Assembly: GCF_031928785.1 (NCBI RefSeq)
Contig: NZ_JARQAL010000004.1
Direction: 5' to 3' (one strand)
DNA: 64,000 nucleotides
Source of the DNA: Enterococcus_C asini_A
GTDB lineage: Bacteria > Bacillota > Bacilli > Lactobacillales > Enterococcaceae
The position numbers and the translations under genes are program-made. Shown one piece after another: positions 43,214 to 51,547 of the stretch. The notes beneath the pieces were generated by a model. It was not told the origin of the DNA. It saw only the letters and a list, made by a program, of their open reading frames with translations, and ran no database searches. How positions within the stretch are numbered: the stretch's first letter is position 1; every line of letters starts with the position of its first letter.

Positions 43214-43837
43214 ATGCCAAAGAACAAACCCATCTTAATCGGTGTCACCGGTGGCTCCGGAAGCGGGAAAACCAGCGTTAGTCGGGCGATTTTTAATCAT
43301 TTTCCCGACCATTCCATCATGATGGTGGAGCAAGATTCCTATTATAAGGATCAAAGTCATTTAAGCTTTGAAGAACGCCTGAACACCAACTACGACCACC
43401 CTTTTGCCTTTGACACGGATTTGTTAATTGAACATATCCAAAAACTGCAACAATACGAAGCCATTGAAAAGCCAGTTTACGATTACGTGGCCCACACTAG
43501 AAGTGTCGCCACCATTTTGCAAGAACCTAAAGAAGTGATTATTTTAGAAGGCATCTTGATTTTAGAAGACGAGCGTTTGCGGGATTTAATGGACATTAAA
43601 ATTTACGTGGACACCGATGATGACATTCGGATTATTCGCCGGATCAAGCGAGACATGGAAGAACGAGGCCGCACCTTGGATTCGGTAATCGAGCAATATT
43701 TATCCGTGGTGAAACCTATGTACCACCAGTTTATCGAACCGACGAAACGCTATGCCGACATCATCGTGCCAGAAGGTGGCGAAAATCATGTCGCCATTGA
43801 CCTTATTGCTACAAAGGTTTCTACTTACCTTTCCTGA
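43214..43837 (+). CDS. udk: uridine kinase
   Basis: 207 residues, full length: P-loop GVTGGSGSGKTS, EQDSYYKDQ, YDHPFAFD and RTLDSVIEQYLSVVKPMYHQFIEPTKRYADIIVPEGG. It phosphorylates uridine and cytidine in salvage. GAGGAG precedes the ATG. Its last 13 bases overlap the end of the prophage integrase, so this is the integration site; the reading frame is intact. Confidence 0.96.
   Translation: MPKNKPILIGVTGGSGSGKTSVSRAIFNHFPDHSIMMVEQDSYYKDQSHLSFEERLNTNYDHPFAFDTDLLIEHIQKLQQYEAIEKPVYDYVAHTRSVATILQEPKEVIILEGILILEDERLRDLMDIKIYVDTDDDIRIIRRIKRDMEERGRTLDSVIEQYLSVVKPMYHQFIEPTKRYADIIVPEGGENHVAIDLIATKVSTYLS
43825..43837. other. left prophage boundary (attL region) at the 3' end of udk
   Basis: The integrase stop (43825-43827) lies inside the last codons of udk, whose stop is at 43835-43837. 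Everything rightward is phage-like. The exact core repeat cannot be fixed because the right end is outside the window. Confidence 0.65.
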
Positions 43838-45084
43838 GCATTGATATCAGGGGTTTCAGCAGTTTCCGAATTAGCATTTTTAGGGCCTTGCCCCGCTTTT
43901 GCCCCGCTCTCTAAATTTTTCAGCATTTCATCGAACCTCATGATGTTTTCCTGTTTCTTATCTTTGGTTAGATGGGCATAAACGTTTAGAGTTGTTTTGA
44001 TATCCGCATGACCTAAAAGAAGTTGAAGTGATTTTGGGTCAATGCCTGCTTGAATTTGCAAAGAGGTGTAGGTGTGACGTAACCCATGCATTCCTATTTT
44101 AGGAAGATCATACTTTTTCAAAAAAGCATTAAATCGTGTTCGGATATCCCTTGGGGTTAACGGTTGGCCAGTCTTCTTACAAAATAAATAGTGTGATTCC
44201 TGGAACGTCTGCTTCTTTAAGAGTTTATACTCATTTCGTAGTCGTATCCAGTTTTCAATTTGCTTATAGGCGATCTCTGGCAGGGGAACGGTCCTATAAG
44301 CATTTTTTGTTTTGGGCGGATACAGGCGATAAGTATCTAATGTTTGATTGCTTGCAGCAGACGAAAAAGTTTTGTCTACGTTGATTTCTTTCGTAATTGG
44401 GTAGTAGTCATGAAGTTGAAGCGCACATGCTTCTCCTGGACGTAATCCACCATACATGCAGCAATAGTACAATGCTAAATCCCGTTCTTTTTCATAAGCA
44501 ACATGCCTAAATTCCGGTTTTCTTTTCTTCTTGATGTCCTCGTGAGAGAGTTTTTGAAACTGTTGTATAGTGACTGGTTCCCAAAAATTAATCTTTTCTT
44601 GTGTCTCGTAGTATGGCATTCTGGCATCTGCAATGGGGTTGAATCGAAAATATCCTTCTCTCGTTGCTTTTTTCATGACCATTTGGGCAATCTGATTTAT
44701 TGATATTAAATAATTTTTTGAATATTTTTCTGCTTGTTCATTCAAAGTCTTTTGGTAAAGAGTTAACGTGAGATTTTTGAGTTGTAATTCTTGAAAACAA
44801 TTCTTTAGAACTCCAATACTGGACAGCCTGGAACGGAGGCTGGTCTCTTTTACACTTCCTTTATACGTAGCCCACCAAACATCTAGATAATCGGAAAAAC
44901 GAATATTATCGTTTCTCTTTGTTATCCCATCCCTTGTGTCAATGAATGCTTGCGACGCAGCATATTCAGCATCAGCCTTGGTTCTAAATCCACCCTTGCT
45001 TGATTCTTTCTTCTTACCAGTAATGGGATCCGTATAACGTACTCGATATTCCCAGTTTTTTCCTCGTTTTCGAAATGTAGCCAT
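43825..45084 (-). CDS. int: prophage tyrosine integrase
   Basis: 419 residues: arm-binding N-domain (RKRGKNWEYRVRYTDPITGKKKESSKGGF), SAM-like core-binding domain (residues 65-165) and the catalytic domain with Arg in GGLRPGEACAL, HGLRHTYTSL and the tyrosine in HADIKTTLNVYAH. It performs site-specific integration at udk. AAGGAAGGA precedes the ATG. The C-terminal tail (about 30 residues after the Tyr) is polar and its last codons lie over the host gene end. Confidence 0.93.
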   Translation of the reverse strand: MATFRKRGKNWEYRVRYTDPITGKKKESSKGGFRTKADAEYAASQAFIDTRDGITKRNDNIRFSDYLDVWWATYKGSVKETSLRSRLSSIGVLKNCFQELQLKNLTLTLYQKTLNEQAEKYSKNYLISINQIAQMVMKKATREGYFRFNPIADARMPYYETQEKINFWEPVTIQQFQKLSHEDIKKKRKPEFRHVAYEKERDLALYYCCMYGGLRPGEACALQLHDYYPITKEINVDKTFSSAASNQTLDTYRLYPPKTKNAYRTVPLPEIAYKQIENWIRLRNEYKLLKKQTFQESHYLFCKKTGQPLTPRDIRTRFNAFLKKYDLPKIGMHGLRHTYTSLQIQAGIDPKSLQLLLGHADIKTTLNVYAHLTKDKKQENIMRFDEMLKNLESGAKAGQGPKNANSETAETPDINAQER

Positions 45085-45120
45085 TACTCATCCTTCCTTC
45101 CTTTTTTAATTTTTGTATTA

Positions 45121-45534
45121 TTACCACCAAGCATTACCTTGATGAAATACTCTATCTTTGATGAAACTTATCCTCGCATGACCTTCCGGAGCATCATCAG
45201 TCTGAAGGAACGCCTGAAGTTTTCCGATAATCTTAAAATTAGAGTCTCCATCTCTAAAAACGTTAATTTGGTTAGGATCATTGAACTTCATGAATATATT
45301 TAATTCCCCTGATCGATAATAGAGTCTGGCAAGTCCTTCTCCATAAAGATGTGCTTCTACTAGTATTCCGTTTGATAGTGGGACGTCTTTTTCTACAAGG
45401 ACGTAATCATCTGTCTTAGGTCCGAGTGCACTAAATCCATCAGTTGAGAGTTTCATAAGATGAACCTTTTGTGGATTAATCCCATTGTCGATAAGCATTT
45501 TATCTGGTAATGAAATGCTGTTTTGAGTTGCCAT
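45121..45534 (-). CDS. hypothetical prophage protein in the immunity module (137 aa)
   Basis: I do not recognise this protein. It has no membrane segment; the middle part (DDYVLVEKDVPLSNGILVEAHLYGEGLARLYYR) reads like the beta-rich C-terminal domain of phage repressors of the S24/LexA fold, but no helix-turn-helix or clear catalytic Ser-Lys pair is visible. It lies between integrase and the ImmA gene. Possible roles are immunity modulation or superinfection exclusion. Confidence 0.6.
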   Translation of the reverse strand: MATQNSISLPDKMLIDNGINPQKVHLMKLSTDGFSALGPKTDDYVLVEKDVPLSNGILVEAHLYGEGLARLYYRSGELNIFMKFNDPNQINVFRDGDSNFKIIGKLQAFLQTDDAPEGHARISFIKDRVFHQGNAWW

Positions 45535-45580
45535 AAAATCATCCTTTCTTACAAATCACAAACGTATGTTCGTTTTTTGT

Positions 45581-46006
45581 TTAAAAAAATATAGTATTCA
45601 TGTTCCGACTAACAAAGTAGTTGGTCATGAATTCTTTTACCACTGGTTCGTACTTCAAATCCAAATCATAACTTTCGAGGAAGTTCACTGAATTGAAAGT
45701 TGTAGGGTTGAAGTCAGGATCCTCAGTTCGTACTTCAATCATTTTCTCAATCATGAACTCCTCAGCATCTTTTTCCATCTTAGAGTGAAGAGCGTAGGTT
45801 GTATTGTATAAAGCATAATTTTCTTGATCTTTACACGCGTGCCCAAGTTCGTGTAACAATCCCAATTTTTGAGCAATTTCAGGAATCTTGGAGTTGATTA
45901 CAATTAAGTTAACTGAGGCAAAATAGTAAGCATCTTTTTTTACTTCTGAACTATATCTCACACCAACGCCAAGTTCTTCAATAATTTCTTTTATACAAGT
46001 GTCCAA
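45581..46006 (-). CDS. ImmA/IrrE-type metallopeptidase
   Basis: 141 residues with the zinc motif LLHELGHACKDQE and a downstream glutamate in KDAEEFMIEKM. Such peptidases cleave the neighbouring CI-type repressor to induce the prophage. It follows the repressor gene by 15 bases, as in ImmR-ImmA pairs. Start is TTG with GGCGGTGATG upstream. Confidence 0.85.
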   Translation of the reverse strand: MDTCIKEIIEELGVGVRYSSEVKKDAYYFASVNLIVINSKIPEIAQKLGLLHELGHACKDQENYALYNTTYALHSKMEKDAEEFMIEKMIEVRTEDPDFNPTTFNSVNFLESYDLDLKYEPVVKEFMTNYFVSRNMNTIFF

Positions 46007-46021
46007 CTACATCACCGCCAG

Positions 46022-46363
46022 TTAATTTCCGTCTAGATATGCATCGATAATCCTTTTGAGGACAGGTATATCCTCTTCTGCGATGGGTTCACCATCTTTA
46101 CTCATTGCAGATTTTAGAGCTTCTTCAATTGTTAATTGACGCTGTTCTGGAGTTTGACCAGCGTAAGGATTATCTGTCCTTCCAAGAAGATAATCCGCAG
46201 ATACGTGAAAATAATCTGCTATTTCTTTTAGCGTATCTCCTTTGGGGCTTTGTTTTTTGAGAGTATAAAAATAGTTTTCTCCGAAGCCAAGCTCTATAGC
46301 AACTTGTTTTAAATTTTTGCCTCTCTTTGAGGCTAAATCCTTCACCCTATCGAACATATTCAT
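46022..46363 (-). CDS. prophage CI-like repressor (XRE family)
   Basis: 113 residues: helix-turn-helix RVKDLASKRGKNLKQVAIELGFGENYFYTLKKQ and DYFHVSADYLLGRTDNPYAG, typical of ImmR-type repressors, then an acidic C-terminus. It has no S24 peptidase domain, so induction probably runs through the adjacent ImmA-type peptidase. AAGGAGAG precedes the ATG. It should bind the TTAGCT-type operators between 46408 and 46645. Confidence 0.88.
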   Translation of the reverse strand: MNMFDRVKDLASKRGKNLKQVAIELGFGENYFYTLKKQSPKGDTLKEIADYFHVSADYLLGRTDNPYAGQTPEQRQLTIEEALKSAMSKDGEPIAEEDIPVLKRIIDAYLDGN

Positions 46364-46407
46364 GGATCAGTCTCTCCTTAAGCGAGATGAACAAACACAC
46401 AAAAATA

Positions 46408-46485
46408 ATTTAGTTAGATAAAAAACGTTGACTAAATTACACAACTAGGTTATTATCATCTCGTAAGCTAATTTAGTAAGCTAAC
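46408..46485 (+). promoter_or_regulatory. rightward lytic promoter with operators
   Basis: TTGACT (46428-46433), 17 bases, TATTAT (46451-46456). GTAAGCTAA occurs twice (46463-46484) over the likely start site, and TTTAGTTAG lies upstream of the -35 box. Transcription runs to the right through about 200 bases before the Cro-like gene. Confidence 0.65.
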
Positions 46486-46587
46486 AGCCGTAAAGAAAGA
46501 GACCTATTTAAAATAAACAATTCGTGGTCGGCAAACTAAGAATGTTGATTTAATAGGAAAAATCTAGGCTTATTTAGCTATGTCTAA

Positions 46588-46645
46588 ATGGTACTCTACT
46601 AGATAATTTTTGTCAACGAAAATTAGCTAACTTTGTTAGCTTACG
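46588..46645 (-). promoter_or_regulatory. leftward repressor promoter with operator
   Basis: On the minus strand TTGACA (46611-46616), 17 bases, TACCAT (46588-46593). Just upstream of its -35 box is TTAGCTAACTTTGTTAGCTT, which contains a palindrome of AGCTAAC and GTTAGCT. The predicted start near 46581 is to the right of the lytic promoter, so the two promoters face each other. Confidence 0.6.
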
Positions 46646-46671
46646 ATTTTTTTGAAAGGAGGATATCTGGT

Positions 46672-46878
46672 ATGTCTCAAGATTTAATTACAGAAGTAAA
46701 AATCGAACTGGCAAAGAGAAATAAAAGTAAAGCTTGGTTAGCAAGGAAGTTAGGGATTTCAAAGGTCTATCTAGGTGATATTTTGGATGGAAAAAAAAGA
46801 GCAGCTCCCCAGGTTGAACCAATTAAGATCGTTCTGGCTGATTTAAAAGCTGGTCGATATGACAAGGAGGATGCTTAA
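46672..46878 (+). CDS. Cro-like XRE regulator of the prophage (68 aa)
   Basis: A short helix-turn-helix protein (AKRNKSKAWLARKLGISKVYLGDILDGKK), first gene of the rightward early operon. The ATG at 46672 with AAAGGAGG is chosen; an in-frame extension to 46633 lies in the operator region. The stop overlaps the next start by one base. It probably opposes the CI-like repressor. Confidence 0.82.
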   Translation: MSQDLITEVKIELAKRNKSKAWLARKLGISKVYLGDILDGKKRAAPQVEPIKIVLADLKAGRYDKEDA

Positions 46879-47174
46879 TGGAATCAACGTTTGATCCAGT
46901 AGCTTTCGCTAAAGAGTGCATACGCGAACGAATCGAGCATGATTTACCTACTGAAATTCTTTATGCAACGATTGATATGAATAGGCTCATCGAAATAACT
47001 GGGCACAGTGAAACGTATCTGAGACAACATTTTATTGTGACGGAGGAAGCAAAAGCTTTGGAATGTTCACCTACAACTAAAAATCTATGGAAGTATCCAG
47101 AAATTCGTGATTGTTGGCGAGATTTCTGTGACAGACAGGGAAAGAGGATGAAAAATGAAGAGTTACACATTTGA
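46878..47174 (+). CDS. DUF771 family phage protein
   Basis: 98 residues ending with the family pattern LWKYPEIRDCWRDFCDRQ; the middle IEITGHSETYLRQHF resembles a DNA-binding helix pair. Such proteins are frequent early genes of Firmicutes phages and the role is unknown. ATG overlaps the stop of the Cro-like gene. Confidence 0.78.
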   Translation: MESTFDPVAFAKECIRERIEHDLPTEILYATIDMNRLIEITGHSETYLRQHFIVTEEAKALECSPTTKNLWKYPEIRDCWRDFCDRQGKRMKNEELHI

Positions 47175-47331
47175 ATACATTGTTTTTGTTTTATTTATCG
47201 CTATGTTTGCCGGCGTTTTTGCCTGGCTGGGCAGTGTGGCACTTTGGCTAGCTGCTACTGTTTTGGGAATCATTACCGCTCTGAGTATTACTTTTTTGTT
47301 AGGGATAAAACTTGGGAGGAGTGAACGATGA
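47155..47331 (+). CDS. small two-helix membrane protein of the prophage (58 aa)
   Basis: The ORF starts at an ATG 14 bases after GAGGATG and overlaps the end of the DUF771 gene by 20 bases in another frame. It encodes two hydrophobic helices (EYIVFVLFIAMFAGVFAWLGSV and LAATVLGIITALSITFLLG) and a basic tail. Its stop (TGA) overlaps the TTG start of the next gene. The family is unknown; membrane proteins of this kind can act in superinfection exclusion. Confidence 0.6.
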   Translation: MKSYTFEYIVFVLFIAMFAGVFAWLGSVALWLAATVLGIITALSITFLLGIKLGRSER

Positions 47332-48117
47332 TTGAAATCATGGACTACTAAAGAAATTCAATATGTGATCAAAAGCTCCTTGCTTGCTGAAACGAATGAA
47401 GTTCTCAATTTGAATGAAATGGCCAAGAAGCTGGGACGTACCGTTCAATCAGTTCGGAATAAAGTTTACAACTTACAACGTGATGGAGACTTGCCAAAAG
47501 TTCAGCGTGAGTTGGCGATTGATTCTTATAAACGTCCGTGGACTGAAAGGGAGGATAAGCGTCTTTTGGCCATGAGGTCTCAAGGTCGACCGCATTCTGA
47601 TATCGCAGTTGAGTTGGAGCGAACCGAGGCTTCTGTAAGTGCTCGTGTGGCACGACTTGTGAAAAATAAAAAGGCCCAGCCTCTTTTAGCTAGCTGGACT
47701 ACCGATCAAACTTCTGTGCTAATCGAAAATATCAAATTTGATGAAAATGGTTTTGTTAGCAACTATGACGAACTTGCTCGTCTAACCGGTATGAAATGGA
47801 GTCAAGTCCAAGGGAAAGTTCAACGGTTGAGGAAAACCGGAAAAATTACAGTGATGCCGGTTGAAGGAATGACAAATATTAAATCCAAAGAAGCTATGCA
47901 ACGATTTAATGATCAACGATTTGCTCATGTTCAGAGGAAGGAGCCTCGGGCTGTGAAAGAAGATGTGAAAGCAGTAGGGTCTGTTCCTGTTGTGAAATCG
48001 AAGCACGTAACGGTAATTATCACAACGATGATCACAAATGGGATTCAAATTGACCAATACTTTTTACCCAATGGTGAATTACTGGCAACAAAAAAACTGA
48101 CCCCGCCGGCAAGCTAA
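47332..48117 (+). CDS. phage protein with Myb/SANT-like DNA-binding repeats
   Basis: 261 residues. Three segments share a Trp-led, three-helix pattern: SWTTKEIQYVIKSS...MAKKLGRTVQSVRNKVYNL (2-48), PWTEREDKRLLAMRSQG...LERTEASVSARVARL (68-108) and SWTTDQTSVLIENIKF...TGMKWSQVQGKVQRL (119-165). This is the Myb/SANT-type repeat layout. The last 95 residues are basic and then beta-like. Start is TTG, 11 bases after GGGAGGAG. It may act as a phage regulator or DNA-structuring protein; the target is unknown. Confidence 0.72.
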   Translation: MKSWTTKEIQYVIKSSLLAETNEVLNLNEMAKKLGRTVQSVRNKVYNLQRDGDLPKVQRELAIDSYKRPWTEREDKRLLAMRSQGRPHSDIAVELERTEASVSARVARLVKNKKAQPLLASWTTDQTSVLIENIKFDENGFVSNYDELARLTGMKWSQVQGKVQRLRKTGKITVMPVEGMTNIKSKEAMQRFNDQRFAHVQRKEPRAVKEDVKAVGSVPVVKSKHVTVIITTMITNGIQIDQYFLPNGELLATKKLTPPAS

Positions 48118-48152
48118 AGGTCAGTCAAAACTACTACTAAGGAGAGCGTATC

Positions 48153-48464
48153 ATGATTAACGAAAAAATTCAAAACTTACTAAAAGAGCTACATGACGAG
48201 TGCGAAAAGGAGGGTGTATCAGGGATTTGTACCCTGAATAAAAAAGGGCAAGTAACAACTATGCTTACTGGCAATTTACCAGATGTGGCCTTTTGTTTAG
48301 CGGCACAAGAAAGAAGTTTTGATGAAGGACTACCAATTCCTACGAGAATTTTGCGCGATGCAGGATTGAAAGCCATGGAAGTTACGGATAAGGAATCAAA
48401 AAAAGAGGATGTCGGTGAGTTTGCCAATATTTTTGATCAAATTTTCGGAGGTAAAGAAAAATGA
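48153..48464 (+). CDS. hypothetical phage early protein (103 aa)
   Basis: AAGGAGAG precedes the ATG and the stop overlaps the next start by four bases. The N-terminal helix (NEKIQNLLKELHDECEKEG) is followed by a beta pair (GICTLNKKGQVTTMLTGNLPDVAFCLAAQE), a fold seen in many small phage proteins. The family is not recognised. Confidence 0.72.
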   Translation: MINEKIQNLLKELHDECEKEGVSGICTLNKKGQVTTMLTGNLPDVAFCLAAQERSFDEGLPIPTRILRDAGLKAMEVTDKESKKEDVGEFANIFDQIFGGKEK

Positions 48465-48688
48465 AATGTGCAATCTGCGGACGTACTCCGGACCAAATAC
48501 CAGAATACATCAATCTAGCAAAAGGAAGCGATTATCAATCTGCTGATGCGGCGGTGCGGTATGAAGAGGGTACCTATCATCCAGCTTATGACAAGTTTAT
48601 TTGTACTGACTGCTACATCAAAGCAGGACAGCCATTGATGACCGATGTCTATGAACTTTATGTGAGACAGGAAGGAAGTGCTAATTGA
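48461..48688 (+). CDS. small zinc-ribbon-like phage protein (75 aa)
   Basis: CAICGRTPDQIPEY and FICTDCYIKAG give two C-x2-C pairs spaced for one zinc site. The rest has no motif. ATG overlaps the previous stop and its own stop overlaps the next ATG. A nucleic-acid or protein adaptor role is only inferred. Confidence 0.75.
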   Translation: MKCAICGRTPDQIPEYINLAKGSDYQSADAAVRYEEGTYHPAYDKFICTDCYIKAGQPLMTDVYELYVRQEGSAN

Positions 48689-49986
48689 TGTCGGTAAAAA
48701 TCAATAAACTCGAAATCGAGAATGTCAAGCGTGTCAAAGCCGTCAAAATTGAGCCAACAGCCAATGGTTTAACCATTGTCGGTGGAAATAATAACCAAGG
48801 GAAAACGAGTGTCCTAGATGCCATTGCTTGGGGGCTGGGTGGTAATAAGTACAAGCCTAGTCAAGCGCATCGGGAAGGTTCGGTAAACCCACCACATCTC
48901 CATATTGTAATGAACAATGGACTGGTTGTAGAGCGTAAAGGGAAGAATTCGGATTTGAAGGTAATTGACCCTAACGGACAAAAAGGCGGTCAGAGCCTTC
49001 TAAATAGCTTTGTAGAAGAACTCGCAATTGACCTCCCAAAGTTTATGGACTCTACCAGCAAAGAAAAGGCGAATACACTTCTTCAAATTATCGGTGTTGG
49101 ACCACAGTTGTTTGAGTTAGAGCGTGCTGAACAGGAAGTTTACAATCACCGTCACGCAATTGGTCAAATTGCTGATCAGAAAAAGAAATATGCTGCCGAA
49201 CAAACCTACTATCCGGATGCGCCTAAAGTGCCTGTCGAAGTTAGCGAGCTAATTGCCCAGCAACAAGAGATTCTAGCAAAAAATGGGGAGAATCAACGAA
49301 AACGAGAGCAAGTCCATGCAATCAGTCAGCAATGGGAGCTTGAACGCCAACAAATCGAGCAAGCCCGTCAGCAGTTACTTCAAATGGAAGCCCAACACGC
49401 TGAGACTTCCAAAAATCTCGAAATAGCCCAGAAATCTGCGGTGGATTTGCAAGACGAATCGACTGAACGGTTAGAGCAGAATTTAGCTCAAATTGATGAA
49501 ATCAATCGGAAGGTCCGGGCCAATCTCGACAAAGAAAAAGCCGAAGACGATGCAAAAGAATATGAAGCTCAGTATATTGCTGAGACTACCAAGATTGATG
49601 AAATTCGTCGTCAGAAGGCTGAGCTGTTGAATAATGCTGACTTGCCGTTGCCGGGTCTATCTGTAGTGGAAGGCGAGCTGACCTACAACGGCCAACGCTG
49701 GGACAATATGTCCGGGTCTGATCAATTAAAAGTTTCCACGGCGATTGTCCGAAAACTGAAACCAGATTGCGGTTTTATTCTTCTGGACAAGTTAGAGCAG
49801 ATGGATATGCAGTCATTAGAAGAGTTTGGCCAATGGTTAGAGCAAGAAGGCTTACAAGCAATTGCTACCCGGGTTTCTACTGGTGATGAGTGCGAGATTA
49901 TTATTAGCGACGGGTATTCATCAGAAAATCCATTGCATAAGAAAAAAGAAAATAACCAGCCAAAATGGAAAGGAGCAGCATTTTAA
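48688..49986 (+). CDS. SMC/RecF-like AAA ATPase of the phage early region
   Basis: 432 residues: N-terminal ATPase lobe with Walker A VGGNNNQGKTSVLDAIAWGLGG, a coiled coil (residues 165-310, many Glu and Gln), and a C-terminal lobe with NMSGSDQLKVSTAIV (signature-like) and FILLDKLEQMD (Walker B, with Lys in place of the usual acidic pair). The form is a short SbcC/RecN-type protein, probably for phage recombination or replication. The ATG at 48688 overlaps the previous stop. Confidence 0.82.
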   Translation: MSVKINKLEIENVKRVKAVKIEPTANGLTIVGGNNNQGKTSVLDAIAWGLGGNKYKPSQAHREGSVNPPHLHIVMNNGLVVERKGKNSDLKVIDPNGQKGGQSLLNSFVEELAIDLPKFMDSTSKEKANTLLQIIGVGPQLFELERAEQEVYNHRHAIGQIADQKKKYAAEQTYYPDAPKVPVEVSELIAQQQEILAKNGENQRKREQVHAISQQWELERQQIEQARQQLLQMEAQHAETSKNLEIAQKSAVDLQDESTERLEQNLAQIDEINRKVRANLDKEKAEDDAKEYEAQYIAETTKIDEIRRQKAELLNNADLPLPGLSVVEGELTYNGQRWDNMSGSDQLKVSTAIVRKLKPDCGFILLDKLEQMDMQSLEEFGQWLEQEGLQAIATRVSTGDECEIIISDGYSSENPLHKKKENNQPKWKGAAF

Positions 49987-50522
49987 TGGGAGCTTTTATT
50001 GATCGAACTGGGAAAAAATTCGGCCGGTTATTAGTAATTGAGAGAATCCCTAAAAAGAAATATGACAAATCAGTAAAGTGGTTATGCAAATGTGATTGCG
50101 GAAATACAGTTGTTGTTCCTTCAAATAGGCTTATTTCTGGAAACACAAAAAGCTGTGGTTGTATACACAGTGAACAATTAGCTGAAAGGAACAAAACATC
50201 TTCTACTCATCATGATAGTCATAGTCGACTTTATGGCGTTTGGAGAGGTATGAAACAACGTTGTTACAATCCAAATCGCAAAGATTATGCAAATTATGGC
50301 GGACGAGGAATTATTGTTTGCGATGAATGGCTCAATGATTACATTGCATTTCACACTTGGGCTATGAAATCTGGATACCAATACGATGCAGATTATATGA
50401 AATGTACACTTGATCGAATTAATGTTGATGGCCCATATTCACCTGAAAATTGTAGATGGGTTGATATGAAATATCAAGCAAATAACAGAAGAAAGAGAGT
50501 GAAAGCTAATGAACATAACTAG
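49986..50522 (+). CDS. AP2/HNH-like homing endonuclease, copy 1
   Basis: 178 residues. An N-terminal zinc-ribbon-like part (FGRLLVIERI, WLCKCDCGN, KSCGC) is followed by YGGRGIIVCDEWLNDYIAFHTWA and LDRINVDGPYSPENCRW, the pattern of free-standing phage endonucleases. A related gene is at 59329. GAAAGGAG precedes the ATG at 49986, and its 3' end overlaps the next gene by 14 bases. It is probably a mobile insertion between two ATPase genes. Confidence 0.8.
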   Translation: MGAFIDRTGKKFGRLLVIERIPKKKYDKSVKWLCKCDCGNTVVVPSNRLISGNTKSCGCIHSEQLAERNKTSSTHHDSHSRLYGVWRGMKQRCYNPNRKDYANYGGRGIIVCDEWLNDYIAFHTWAMKSGYQYDADYMKCTLDRINVDGPYSPENCRWVDMKYQANNRRKRVKANEHN

Positions 50523-51534
50523 CGGCAAAATTCCTAAAGCTCAAAAAATTGTGATTTTCGGAGTTGAGGGAATTGGAAAATCAACTTTTGCCAGTCAGTT
50601 CCCTGACCCGCTTTTCATTGATACAGAGGATTCCACTTTGCACATGGACGTGAAACGATTTGATAAACCGACCAGCTGGACGATGCTTCTCCAACAAGTC
50701 GAGTACGTCAAAATCAATCGGCCATGTCAGACCTTAGTCATCGACACAATCGACTGGGCAGAAGAAATCTGTAAAAAGCATTTAATGGCAGCGAATGGCT
50801 GGAGCGCTATTGATTCGGAAGGATATGGCAAGAAATTTGTAGCATTGGCCAAAGAAATGGGAACACTTTTGGACAAGCTTAGCGAGGTTATCGATGTTGG
50901 AATCAATGTCGTAATTACAGCTCATGCCATGCTCCGGAAGAAAGAAGAACCTGATGAAATGGGCGCTTATGACCGATATGAGCTAAAACTCGAAAAGAAG
51001 ACGGCTCCTATTGTAAAGGAATGGTCAGATAATGTTTTGTTTGCCAATTACAAGACTACCATCATTACGGACAGCAAAACGGATAGCAAGAAAGCTACAG
51101 GTGGGCAACGGATGATGTACACAACTCACCGGCCAGCATGGGATGCTAAAAATCGCTGGCAGTTACCGGATGAATTACCTTTTGATTATTCACAAATTGC
51201 ACAAGCTTTAACTGAGGCGACAACGTCAATTGCTCCAAGCATTGAGTTACCGCCAACTGATAATTCCAATGTTCAAGCTTTTACGCAAGACCCACAGCCA
51301 AATTTTGCGCCAGAGAGAACTAACGATATTCCGGCAGTAGTTCCTCGGGGTCTTGCTGATTTAATGCGCAACGATGGGGTGAGCTATGAAGAAATCATGC
51401 AAGTGATCTATAAGGGTGGATTTATGCCAGAAGATACACCAGCTGAAAATGTCCCAGTGGATTTATGGGATTACCTAGGTAGCAATTGGGTCAATGCTTT
51501 AGACCTTTTAAATACAAAAATTAGAAATTTTTAG
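50509..51534 (+). CDS. phage RecA-like ATP-binding protein
   Basis: 341 residues: Walker A FGVEGIGKSTFASQF, Walker B TLVIDTIDWAE and a third strand VVITAHAMLR, giving a compact RecA-type fold over residues 1-215, then a linker and an acidic C-terminal domain. Proteins of this type adjoin DUF669 in many siphoviruses and are thought to act in single-strand annealing recombination (Sak4-like). AGAGAG precedes the ATG. Confidence 0.82.
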   Translation: MNITSGKIPKAQKIVIFGVEGIGKSTFASQFPDPLFIDTEDSTLHMDVKRFDKPTSWTMLLQQVEYVKINRPCQTLVIDTIDWAEEICKKHLMAANGWSAIDSEGYGKKFVALAKEMGTLLDKLSEVIDVGINVVITAHAMLRKKEEPDEMGAYDRYELKLEKKTAPIVKEWSDNVLFANYKTTIITDSKTDSKKATGGQRMMYTTHRPAWDAKNRWQLPDELPFDYSQIAQALTEATTSIAPSIELPPTDNSNVQAFTQDPQPNFAPERTNDIPAVVPRGLADLMRNDGVSYEEIMQVIYKGGFMPEDTPAENVPVDLWDYLGSNWVNALDLLNTKIRNF

Positions 51535-51547
51535 GAGGAAATAATCA

